NCBI GenBank assembly: GCA_015521945.1
Contig: WANG01000050.1
Span: forward strand, 1-11,284
Length of the DNA: 11,284 nucleotides
From: Candidatus Hydrothermarchaeota archaeon
GTDB lineage: Archaea; Hydrothermarchaeota; Hydrothermarchaeia; Hydrothermarchaeales; BMS3B
Direction of reading: 5' to 3'
Shown here: one piece after another, positions 5,413 through 11,284 of the stretch
Numbering within the stretch: position 1 is the first letter of the stretch
How the letters are laid out: each line of letters opens with the position of its first letter
The notes under the pieces: model-generated
The model's database searches: none
What the model was told of the DNA's origin: nothing
Seen by the model: the letters and a program-made list of their open reading frames with translations, nothing else
Program-made: the position numbers and the translations under genes

Positions 5413-7749
5413 TTGCCTGCGGAGAGGGTGCCCCTTCTTGATGCTGACGATGAGGCGCTCCTCAGGCTCAGCAGGCAGAGGCAGCTTGCCCTGAGCTTAG
5501 AGGAGATGCGGGCGATTCAGAGGCACTACCGCTCCCTGGGCAGGGAGCCCACGGACGTGGAGCTTGAGACCTTCGCCCAGACCTGGAGCGAGCACTGCGT
5601 GCACAAGACCTTCAGGGGCGTCATAGAGTACGAGGGGGAGGTGATACGCAGCCTGCTCAGGAGCACCATTGCCAGGGTGACGGAGGAGCTCTCTCCAGAC
5701 TGGTGCTTCTCGGTTTTTGAGGACAACGCCGGGATAGTGGACTTTGAGGGCGACTACGCTATAGCCTTCAAGGTGGAGACCCACAACCACCCCAGCGCCA
5801 TAGAGCCCTTCGGAGGTGCCGCCACGGGGGTTGGGGGCGTTATCAGGGACATCTTAGGGGTGTGGGGGGAGCCCATCGCCAACACCGACGTGCTGTGCTT
5901 CGGACCCTTGGACTACCCCTACGAGCGCCTCCCCCAGGGTATAAAGCACCCCCGCTTCATATTCACCCACGTGGTGGCTGGCATAGGGAGCTACGGTAAC
6001 AACATGGGCATACCCACGGTGAACGGTGCGGTGCTCTTTGATGAGAGCTACGTGGGGAACCCCTTGGTTTACTGCGGCACCCTGGGGCTGGTTAAGAAGA
6101 GCTGCTACATGCGCTCCGCCACCCCTGGAGACGTGCTACTGCTGGTGGGGGGGCGCACGGGCAGGGATGGAATCCACGGGGTTACTTTCGCCAGCACCGA
6201 GCTTGAGGAGGATGCTGAGGAAGCCTTCGGCACCGCGGTGCAGATAGGTGACCCCATAGAGGAGGAGAAGATAAAGCGGGCGATACTTCAGGTGAGGGAT
6301 GAGAGGCTGGGCAGCGCCATAACCGACTTAGGTGGTGGAGGGCTGAGCAGCGCCGTGGGGGAGCAGGCGCACCGCTTCGGGTGCGGGGCGAGGGTGCACC
6401 TGGAGAGGGTGCCCCTGAAGTACGCTGGAATGAAGCCCTGGGAGATATGGGTGTCGGAGAGCCAGGAGAGGATGCTGCTCATAGTGCCCAGGAGAAACCT
6501 GGAGAGGGTGCTGGAGATTTTCAGGGAGGAGGAGGTGGAGGCGAGCGAGATAGGGGAGCTGATACCCGAGAGGGTGCTTCGGGTTTATTACGGAAGCGAG
6601 AAGGTGGCGGAGATTGATATGGACTTCCTCTTCGGCGGGCTTCCGGAGGTGCGCAGAAAGGCTGAGTGGGCGCCTCCACCCTTAGAAGAGCCGGAGTTTG
6701 AGCCACCGGAGCCGGGAGAGGCGCTGCTGCGGGTTCTGAGCATGCCAAACGTGGCGAGCAAGGAGGAGGTGATAAGGACCTACGACCACGAGGTTAAGGC
6801 GCAGACGGTGCTCAAGCCCCTGCAGGGGTGCTTCTCGGGACCGGGAGACGCGGCGGTGCTCAAGCCCCTCAGGCACTCCTGGCGTGGCGTGGCGGTGTCC
6901 TGCGGCATAAACCCCGAGTACGGCAAGATAGACCCCTACTGGATGGCTGCATCAGCCATAGATGAGGCGGTGCGCAACAACTTAGCCGTGGGGGGGAGCA
7001 GGATAGCCCTGCTGGACAACTTCTGCTGGGGCAGCCCCGAGAAGCCACGCAACCTGGGTGCCCTGGTGAGGGCGGCGAAGGCGTGCTATGACATCGCCAG
7101 AGCCTACGGCACCCCCTTCATCTCGGGGAAGGACTCCCTGTACAACGAGTCACCCATGGGGAGCGTTACCCCCACCCTCCTAATTTCTGCGGTTGGCATT
7201 CTGGAGGACGTGCGCAGGGCGGTGAGCATGGACTTCAAGGAGAGGGGCGCCTCCGTGTACGTGCTGGGGATGAGCAGGCGGGAGCTGGGGGGGAGCCAGT
7301 ACTACAGGATGCTGGGGTTCCTGGGGAGGAGCGTCCCCAGGGTTGTGCCACAGGAGGCGAGGAGGACCTTCAGGGGGGTTGAGGAGGGCATAAGGCGCGG
7401 GCTGATACGTGCGTGCCACGATGTCAGCGAAGGTGGTGTGGGCGTGGCTCTGGCTGAGATGTGCTTCTCAGGGGGTGTTGGGGCTGAGGTTGAGCTTTCC
7501 CGTATGCCTGCAGAGAGTATGCGGGTGGATGAGCTGCTCTTCTCGGAGAGCAACTCCCGCTTCATAGTTGAGGTGGCTCGCGGGATGGAGGAGGAGTTTG
7601 AGGAGCTCTTAAGGGGCTGCGGCGCCGTGTTTGCGAGGCTCGGGGTTACGGGTGGCAGGGAGCTGGTGGTGCGGTATGAGGGCAGGGAGGTTGTATCCTT
7701 AGAGCTGGAGCGGCTGAGGGAGAGCTGGCAGAGCGGGGTGAGGGTGTGA
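5413..7749 (+). CDS. purL: Phosphoribosylformylglycinamidine synthase, PurL (small type)
   Basis: 778 residues. Catalyses ATP-dependent conversion of FGAR to FGAM using ammonia delivered from PurQ. The motifs run in the expected order: TWSEHCVHKTF (57-67, with the conserved active-site His61), VETHNHPSAIEPFGGAATG (121-139), NNMGIPTVNGAVLFD (196-210), GGRTGRDGIHG (246-256), DLGGGGLSS (305-313), SGPGDAAVLKPL (475-486), GINPEYGKIDPYWMAASAID (498-517) and FISGKDSLYNE (569-579), then CHDVSEGG near the C terminus. Both halves of the duplicated AIR-synthetase-like fold are complete. A Pro/Glu-rich linker at about 419-435 joins them. The start is TTG at 5413, with GGAG 6 nt ahead and the usual N-terminal extension; no ATG is suitably placed. 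It overlaps purQ by 3 nt (GTGA). Confidence 0.97.
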   Translation: MPAERVPLLDADDEALLRLSRQRQLALSLEEMRAIQRHYRSLGREPTDVELETFAQTWSEHCVHKTFRGVIEYEGEVIRSLLRSTIARVTEELSPDWCFSVFEDNAGIVDFEGDYAIAFKVETHNHPSAIEPFGGAATGVGGVIRDILGVWGEPIANTDVLCFGPLDYPYERLPQGIKHPRFIFTHVVAGIGSYGNNMGIPTVNGAVLFDESYVGNPLVYCGTLGLVKKSCYMRSATPGDVLLLVGGRTGRDGIHGVTFASTELEEDAEEAFGTAVQIGDPIEEEKIKRAILQVRDERLGSAITDLGGGGLSSAVGEQAHRFGCGARVHLERVPLKYAGMKPWEIWVSESQERMLLIVPRRNLERVLEIFREEEVEASEIGELIPERVLRVYYGSEKVAEIDMDFLFGGLPEVRRKAEWAPPPLEEPEFEPPEPGEALLRVLSMPNVASKEEVIRTYDHEVKAQTVLKPLQGCFSGPGDAAVLKPLRHSWRGVAVSCGINPEYGKIDPYWMAASAIDEAVRNNLAVGGSRIALLDNFCWGSPEKPRNLGALVRAAKACYDIARAYGTPFISGKDSLYNESPMGSVTPTLLISAVGILEDVRRAVSMDFKERGASVYVLGMSRRELGGSQYYRMLGFLGRSVPRVVPQEARRTFRGVEEGIRRGLIRACHDVSEGGVGVALAEMCFSGGVGAEVELSRMPAESMRVDELLFSESNSRFIVEVARGMEEEFEELLRGCGAVFARLGVTGGRELVVRYEGREVVSLELERLRESWQSGVRV

Positions 7750-8525
7750 GCCCCAGGATACTGGTGCTCCGCGGACCGGGAACCAACTGCGACGCCGAGA
7801 CGGTGCATGCCCTGAGGGAGCTGGGGGCGGAGCCCGAGCTGGTGCACGTCAGGAGGCTGGTGCGCACCCGGGCTCTTGAGGCATTTGAGGGGCTGGTGAT
7901 TCCCGGGGGGTTCTCCTACGGGGACAGGATAAGGAGCGGAGCGGTTCTGGCGAGGATGCTCAGCCACGCTCTGGGCAGGGAGCTCCAGCGGTTTGTGGAT
8001 GAGGGAAAGCCGGTGCTGGGGATATGCAACGGCTTCCAGGTGCTGGTTGAGACGGGGGTGCTCCCCTTCGGGCAGGTGGGTGAGCCCGCCTTGGCGCTGA
8101 TGAAGAACGCTTCGGCGAGGTTTGAGGCACGCTGGGTGCACCTGCTGAGGTGCTCTGACTCCGAGCTGCTGGGGGAGTTGCCCGAGGTGAGCGAGATGCC
8201 CGTAGCCAACGCCGAGGGCAGGGTGGTGCTGCCCCCGGGGAGAGCGCAGGAGGTGCTGGACGAGCTTCTCCAGAACTCCCAGGTGGCGCTGCGGTACTGC
8301 ACCCCTTCGGGGGAGCCCGCGGAGGGCAGGTACCCCGCCAACCCCAGCGGCAGCTTCTGGGACATAGCGGGGCTAACAACCCCGAATGGCAGGGTGCTGG
8401 GGATGATGCCCCACCCGGAGAGGGCCTTCTCAGCCTACCTGCACCCCTGCTGGACCTCCGGCAGGGGCACGGAGCACGGCAGGGTGCTGCTGCAGGGCTT
8501 CGTCAGGTGCGCCGGGCGAGCCTGA
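7746..8525 (+). CDS. purQ: Phosphoribosylformylglycinamidine synthase, PurQ glutaminase
   Basis: 259-residue class I glutamine amidotransferase that releases ammonia from glutamine for PurL. The catalytic triad is visible: nucleophile Cys94 in GICNGFQVLVE, and His223 and Glu225 in MMPHPERAF. The N terminus has the PurQ pattern (ILVLRGPGTNCDAET) and IPGGFSYGDRIRSGAV at about 52-67. The start is GTG at 7746, overlapping the purL stop as GTGA, consistent with coupled translation of equal amounts. It is the last gene of the operon. Its final 23 bp overlap the end of the DUF447 gene on the other strand, leaving no space for a separate terminator between the two converging operons. Confidence 0.97.
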   Translation: MSPRILVLRGPGTNCDAETVHALRELGAEPELVHVRRLVRTRALEAFEGLVIPGGFSYGDRIRSGAVLARMLSHALGRELQRFVDEGKPVLGICNGFQVLVETGVLPFGQVGEPALALMKNASARFEARWVHLLRCSDSELLGELPEVSEMPVANAEGRVVLPPGRAQEVLDELLQNSQVALRYCTPSGEPAEGRYPANPSGSFWDIAGLTTPNGRVLGMMPHPERAFSAYLHPCWTSGRGTEHGRVLLQGFVRCAGRA

Positions 8526-9075
8526 GGAGCCTCTCCACCTCCCTCATCTCGCGGGCGCTCAGGCACCTTCTGGCAACCCTGAGCACCCTCTCCTCCGGGG
8601 GGCGCCCCCTGCTCAGCTCCACCGCGAGCTCAACCACGGCGCATGCACCCCTGGAGAGCCCCTGGGGGGGCGCGAGCACCCTGATATCCTCTACCCTGAG
8701 CCTCACCACCCCCACCCTGCTCTCCCCCAGCTCGTCCCGCAGGGTGTAGGTTCTAACGTCCAGCAGCTCAAGCTCCGCATAGGCGAGGGCGTCCCTCAGG
8801 TAGGGCATCCCCGAGGGGGTTGTGCCGAGCTCCAGCTCCTCCTTAGCCACCAAGGCTCTGAGGAAGTGCAGGGGGTCGGTGGTGATGTTCAGCACCACCC
8901 TGCCCCTCTGCATGAGGTTCGCGAAGGTTCTGGTGCGGGTGTGGAGCTTCATCACCGCTGTGGAGGGGGTGAGCAGGTACGCCCCGGCGGGCGCCGCGTT
9001 GGGCTCGTGCTCGCCCAGGGTGGTGGCGATGCACTCCACCACCCTACCCCTGCGGAAGCCCAGCCTCTCAAGCAC
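8503..9075 (-). CDS. DUF447 family protein (flavin reductase-like split barrel)
   Basis: 190 residues, resembling the archaeal DUF447 family: VVECIATTLGEHEPNAAPAG (12-31) followed by TRTFANLMQRGRVVLNITTD (48-67) and DPLHFL. The family is thought to have an FMN-binding split-barrel fold related to flavin reductases; its reaction is not established. The C-terminal third (about 135-190) is an Arg/Glu-rich helical tail. The start is GTG at 9075, overlapping the TAG of the upstream CitG-like gene by one base (TAGTG), with GAGGGTG just before it. It is the last gene of the minus-strand cofactor operon. Its end overlaps purQ by 23 bp, tail to tail. The order cofD, CitG-like, DUF447 suggests a role in archaeal C1-carrier or F420-linked cofactor metabolism, by association only. 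Confidence 0.8.
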   Translation of the reverse strand: MLERLGFRRGRVVECIATTLGEHEPNAAPAGAYLLTPSTAVMKLHTRTRTFANLMQRGRVVLNITTDPLHFLRALVAKEELELGTTPSGMPYLRDALAYAELELLDVRTYTLRDELGESRVGVVRLRVEDIRVLAPPQGLSRGACAVVELAVELSRGRPPEERVLRVARRCLSAREMREVERLLRLARRT

Positions 9076-9986
9076 TACACCCTCACCCCCGTGAGCAGGG
9101 CTGCGAACACGCAGGCGCCCGTGATGTCGGCGGTGGTGCCGGGGTTGAGCAGGTTCCCCCGGCTCCTCAGGTAGGCGTCAAACCTCTCCAGCTCCTCCTC
9201 CCGCATCCCGGACTCCAGAACCCTCCTCGCCATGTCGGAGACCTCCTCAGCCGCCCGCCTGCCAGCCTTGCGCATGATCAGGGAGTCTGGATGCTCTGCA
9301 AGCACGTGCAGGTAGCACTCCACCACCGCCCTCAGGATGTCTCCGCTCCTTGAGTAGGCTCTGAGGAGCACGGGCAGGGCGAGCTCAAAGGTGACGGGGT
9401 ACCCCTGCACCAGCTCCCTCGCCACGGTGTCGTGGGTGCTCAGCCTCATCACCTCAGCCAGGGTGAGCCCTCTCTCCACCAGCTCCCTCTCGCTCTCCCT
9501 GCTGAACACGTCCAGGTGCTCCGCCTTCCCCAGCCTGGGAGAGGCGAGCCTGATGGCTCTGTAGAGGTGGACCGCATCCTCTGGGGTGGTGGCGCTGAGC
9601 ACCAGCGCTGCGCTTTTCCTCAGGGTGGCTGCCTCAACCCTCCCCTTAGCGGCGGCATACCCAGCGGCTGCGCAGAGGGGGAGGAGTAGCATCAGCTCGC
9701 CCAGCACGGTGTTGCCACCCCTGTGCAGCCTCCGAACGTCCCTAACACCCTGAAGTATCAGCCTTCCGAGCTCAAGGGCGCGCAACTCTGCTCTTTCCCT
9801 GCCAGCGCGCCACCCCCTGCGTGCCGCCGCGAGGGCGCTGCTCCACATTCCGGAGGCGCTCGCCAGGAAGTGCACGTAGGAGGTGTCCTCAAACCCCCTC
9901 GCGGGGGTCACATTCCCGGGCTTCGGTGCGGATGCCTCAATGAGCACCGCAAGCTGCGCCAGTGAGGCGATGTCCTTAATGCGCAA
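9075..9986 (-). CDS. CitG-like (triphosphoribosyl-dephospho-CoA synthase family) protein
   Basis: 303 residues. The family is clear from EASAPKPGNVTPARGFEDTS (17-36), HRGGNTVLGELMLLLPL (88-104), EHPDSLIMRKAG (231-242) and NPGTTADITGA (281-291). In bacteria CitG and MdcB make the 2'-triphosphoribosyl-dephospho-CoA prosthetic group of citrate or malonate decarboxylase. No such lyase or decarboxylase gene is nearby. Archaeal members sit with cofactor genes, and a CitG-like gene has been noted in methylotroph tetrahydromethanopterin gene clusters, so a related phosphoribosyl or nucleotide transfer in C1-cofactor synthesis is more likely; the actual substrate is unknown. The start is TTG at 9986. 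A perfect GGAGGTG (9994-10000) lies 7 nt upstream, inside the end of cofD, which it overlaps by 11 nt. Ala-rich helices are usual for the family. Confidence 0.88.
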   Translation of the reverse strand: MRIKDIASLAQLAVLIEASAPKPGNVTPARGFEDTSYVHFLASASGMWSSALAAARRGWRAGRERAELRALELGRLILQGVRDVRRLHRGGNTVLGELMLLLPLCAAAGYAAAKGRVEAATLRKSAALVLSATTPEDAVHLYRAIRLASPRLGKAEHLDVFSRESERELVERGLTLAEVMRLSTHDTVARELVQGYPVTFELALPVLLRAYSRSGDILRAVVECYLHVLAEHPDSLIMRKAGRRAAEEVSDMARRVLESGMREEELERFDAYLRSRGNLLNPGTTADITGACVFAALLTGVRV

Positions 9987-10890
9987 CGCCGCACACCTCC
10001 AGCAGGAACTCCGCCAGCCTGCGCCTCTGCTCCCGGGTGCTCATCAGGGTGGGCGCCTTCAGCACCCTTATCCCCTCCACCTCAAACCCTGCATCCTGGG
10101 TATCAACCACGAAGGCGGAGCAGTACTCACGGTACAGCCTCGCGATGCTCTCGGAGCTGGGATGTATCCCGGCACCCCGCATGAGCACGTGGGCGGGACC
10201 GCTGAAGGGCCTGCCCCTCACCAGCGGGGAAACCGCCACGCACCTGCTCCGTGCCCTCCTGAGCGCCTGTGCAATGTTGTCAAGGGACAGGATGGGAAGG
10301 ATGCTGGTAACGGGGTTGCTGGGACCTATTATCACCGCCTCGCTGCTCTCCACAGCCTCGGCGCACCTCGGGCACCCCTCTCCCGAGCCCTCGTAGCTCA
10401 CCCCCAGCACCTCAGGCTTTGCCCCATGCTTCACCAGCCACTCCTGCAGGTTCATCCTGCCCTGGGGGGTTCTTATGACGGTCCTCACTGGCTGGTTGCT
10501 CATGGGCAGCACCTCGGCCTCAACACCCATAGCCTCGGCTATCCTCCTGGTTGCCTGCTCTAAGGTGAGCCCCCTCCGCATGAGCTCCCCCCTGAGGATG
10601 TGGGTCGCCCTGTCAGTGTCCCCTATGTTCAGGTACTCGTCAAACCCCAGCTCCCTCAGACGCCGGTGGGTGTTGAAGGTGTCCCCGGCCACGCCGTACC
10701 ACCTGCTCTCGTCCAGCATGCCAGAGAGGGCGTAGAGCACGGTGTCAACGTCGGGGGAGAAGTACCCGTGGGGCAGCCACAGGTCCTCGGCGGTGTTGAC
10801 TATGACCGCTATCTCCCTCTGGGGCACCACCTGAGCCAGCCCCAGAAGCAGCTTCACCCCGCCCGTGCCCCCGGTGAGCAGGGTTATCAT
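9976..10890 (-). CDS. cofD: 2-phospho-L-lactate transferase (F420 biosynthesis)
   Basis: 304 residues, the normal CofD length. Transfers the phospholactyl (or related) group from the GDP/GTP-activated donor to the deazaflavin FO, forming F420-0. Visible motifs are the N-terminal ITLLTGGTGGVKLLLGL (2-18) glycine-rich loop, VNTAEDLWLPHGYFSPDVDT (31-50) with metal/substrate-binding D49 region, NIGDTDRATHILR (88-100), LPMSNQPVRT (128-137), IIGPSNPVTSILPIL and the late SPLVRGRPFSGPA. The start ATG at 10890 lies 4 nt past the preceding gene's stop region; GGTGAG overlapping that stop serves as ribosome binding site about 8 nt away. It is the middle gene of the minus-strand operon, overlapping the CitG-like gene by 11 nt. 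It marks the organism as an F420 producer, common among methanogens and relatives. Confidence 0.96.
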   Translation of the reverse strand: MITLLTGGTGGVKLLLGLAQVVPQREIAVIVNTAEDLWLPHGYFSPDVDTVLYALSGMLDESRWYGVAGDTFNTHRRLRELGFDEYLNIGDTDRATHILRGELMRRGLTLEQATRRIAEAMGVEAEVLPMSNQPVRTVIRTPQGRMNLQEWLVKHGAKPEVLGVSYEGSGEGCPRCAEAVESSEAVIIGPSNPVTSILPILSLDNIAQALRRARSRCVAVSPLVRGRPFSGPAHVLMRGAGIHPSSESIARLYREYCSAFVVDTQDAGFEVEGIRVLKAPTLMSTREQRRRLAEFLLEVCGVAH

Positions 10891-10894
10891 GCTC

Positions 10895-11284
10895 CTATCT
10901 CACCAGCTCAAGGGAGGAGAAGGGAATGCTCACGTTCACCGCAGCCGTGAAAACCGCCGGTATCATTGAGTACTCCCTGGCGAGGAGAAGCGCCCTCCTC
11001 CTGCTCTCACCCAGCACCTGCTCGGTGAGCAGGAGCATTATGGCGTACACCTCGCTGCCCTTCTGCGCAAGCAGGTCGGGGAGATGCTCCGCCCTTGACG
11101 CATACTCCTGAAGCCGCTCCTCCAGCTCTGCCAGCTCCTCGGGAGGGCTCTCCAGCACCTCGGCAAAGCCCCAGGCTCTGAAGCCAGCTCTCCCGAGAAC
11201 ATCAAAAGCCACCTTCCTGCAGATGGCGGTGAGCTCCTCCTCAAGCCCCAGCGACCTCTCGTACTCCTCTATTGCAACCACCCG
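10895..11284 (-). CDS. Unrecognised protein upstream of cofD (probably incomplete at window edge)
   Basis: The last roughly 129 codons of a minus-strand gene are visible. The frame is open to the window edge (CGG GTG GTT GCA...). The GTG at 11281 could be the start, but no upstream context is available, so the N terminus may lie outside. The protein is Glu/Leu/Ala-rich and helical (EEYERSLGLEEELTAICRKV, then SPPEELAELEERLQEYASRA, possibly a short coiled coil). It ends with a more hydrophobic segment (MIPAVFTAAVNVSIPFSSLE). I do not recognise a family. Its TAG stop is 4 nt from the cofD start, so it belongs to the same operon and may be a partner in the same cofactor pathway; that is inference. 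Confidence 0.75.
   Translation of the reverse strand, partial: RVVAIEEYERSLGLEEELTAICRKVAFDVLGRAGFRAWGFAEVLESPPEELAELEERLQEYASRAEHLPDLLAQKGSEVYAIMLLLTEQVLGESRRRALLLAREYSMIPAVFTAAVNVSIPFSSLELVR

Noticed and set aside
7302..8141. 279-codon open frame on the minus strand opposite purL/purQ
   Set aside because: It lies wholly within two unmistakable genes on the other strand. Its Pro/Ser/His/Leu-rich composition is typical of the antisense shadow of GC-rich coding DNA.

Overview
The window looks like chromosomal DNA of a euryarchaeon. Three things point that way. It carries cofD, a coenzyme F420 biosynthesis gene, beside a CitG-like gene and a DUF447 gene. Promoters have archaeal TATA boxes at the right distance from start codons. 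Coding sequence is GC-rich and favours ATA for Ile and AGG for Arg. A methanogen, methane/alkane oxidiser or Archaeoglobi-type organism would fit; the sequence alone does not decide.

Layout. Positions 1-660 are AT-rich and gene-poor, with the 5' end of an unknown minus-strand gene at the left edge. Positions 661-1080 (minus) encode a rubrerythrin-like diiron protein with its own TATA box, Shine-Dalgarno (SD) sequence and terminator. A divergent intergenic region of about 220 bp holds a perfect 12-bp inverted repeat flanked by a 9-bp direct repeat. Positions 1334-2697 (plus) hold a tightly coupled pair, an unrecognised helical protein and a PIN-domain nuclease-like protein, which is the accessory-looking part of the window. 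An AT-rich gap (2698-3182) follows, ending in a decayed reading frame.

From 3183 to 8525 (plus) there is a compact, overlapping operon: unknown helical protein, double-ACT regulatory protein, homoserine dehydrogenase (hom), and purS-purL-purQ, the three subunits of FGAM synthase. It combines the Thr/Met branch point with step four of purine synthesis. hom has no ATG, GTG or TTG start that keeps its NAD(P)-binding loop. An ACG codon sits where the start should be, 6 nt after a strong SD, and the frame continues from the ACT gene across a single TGA. This is the most striking anomaly here.

From 8503 to the right edge (minus) a second overlapping operon converges on the first: unknown protein (runs to or off the edge), cofD, CitG-like protein, DUF447 protein. 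It is probably a cofactor gene group, with cofD making the F420 precursor. purQ and the DUF447 gene overlap tail to tail by 23 bp.

No tRNA, rRNA, CRISPR array or intact transposase was found by eye.
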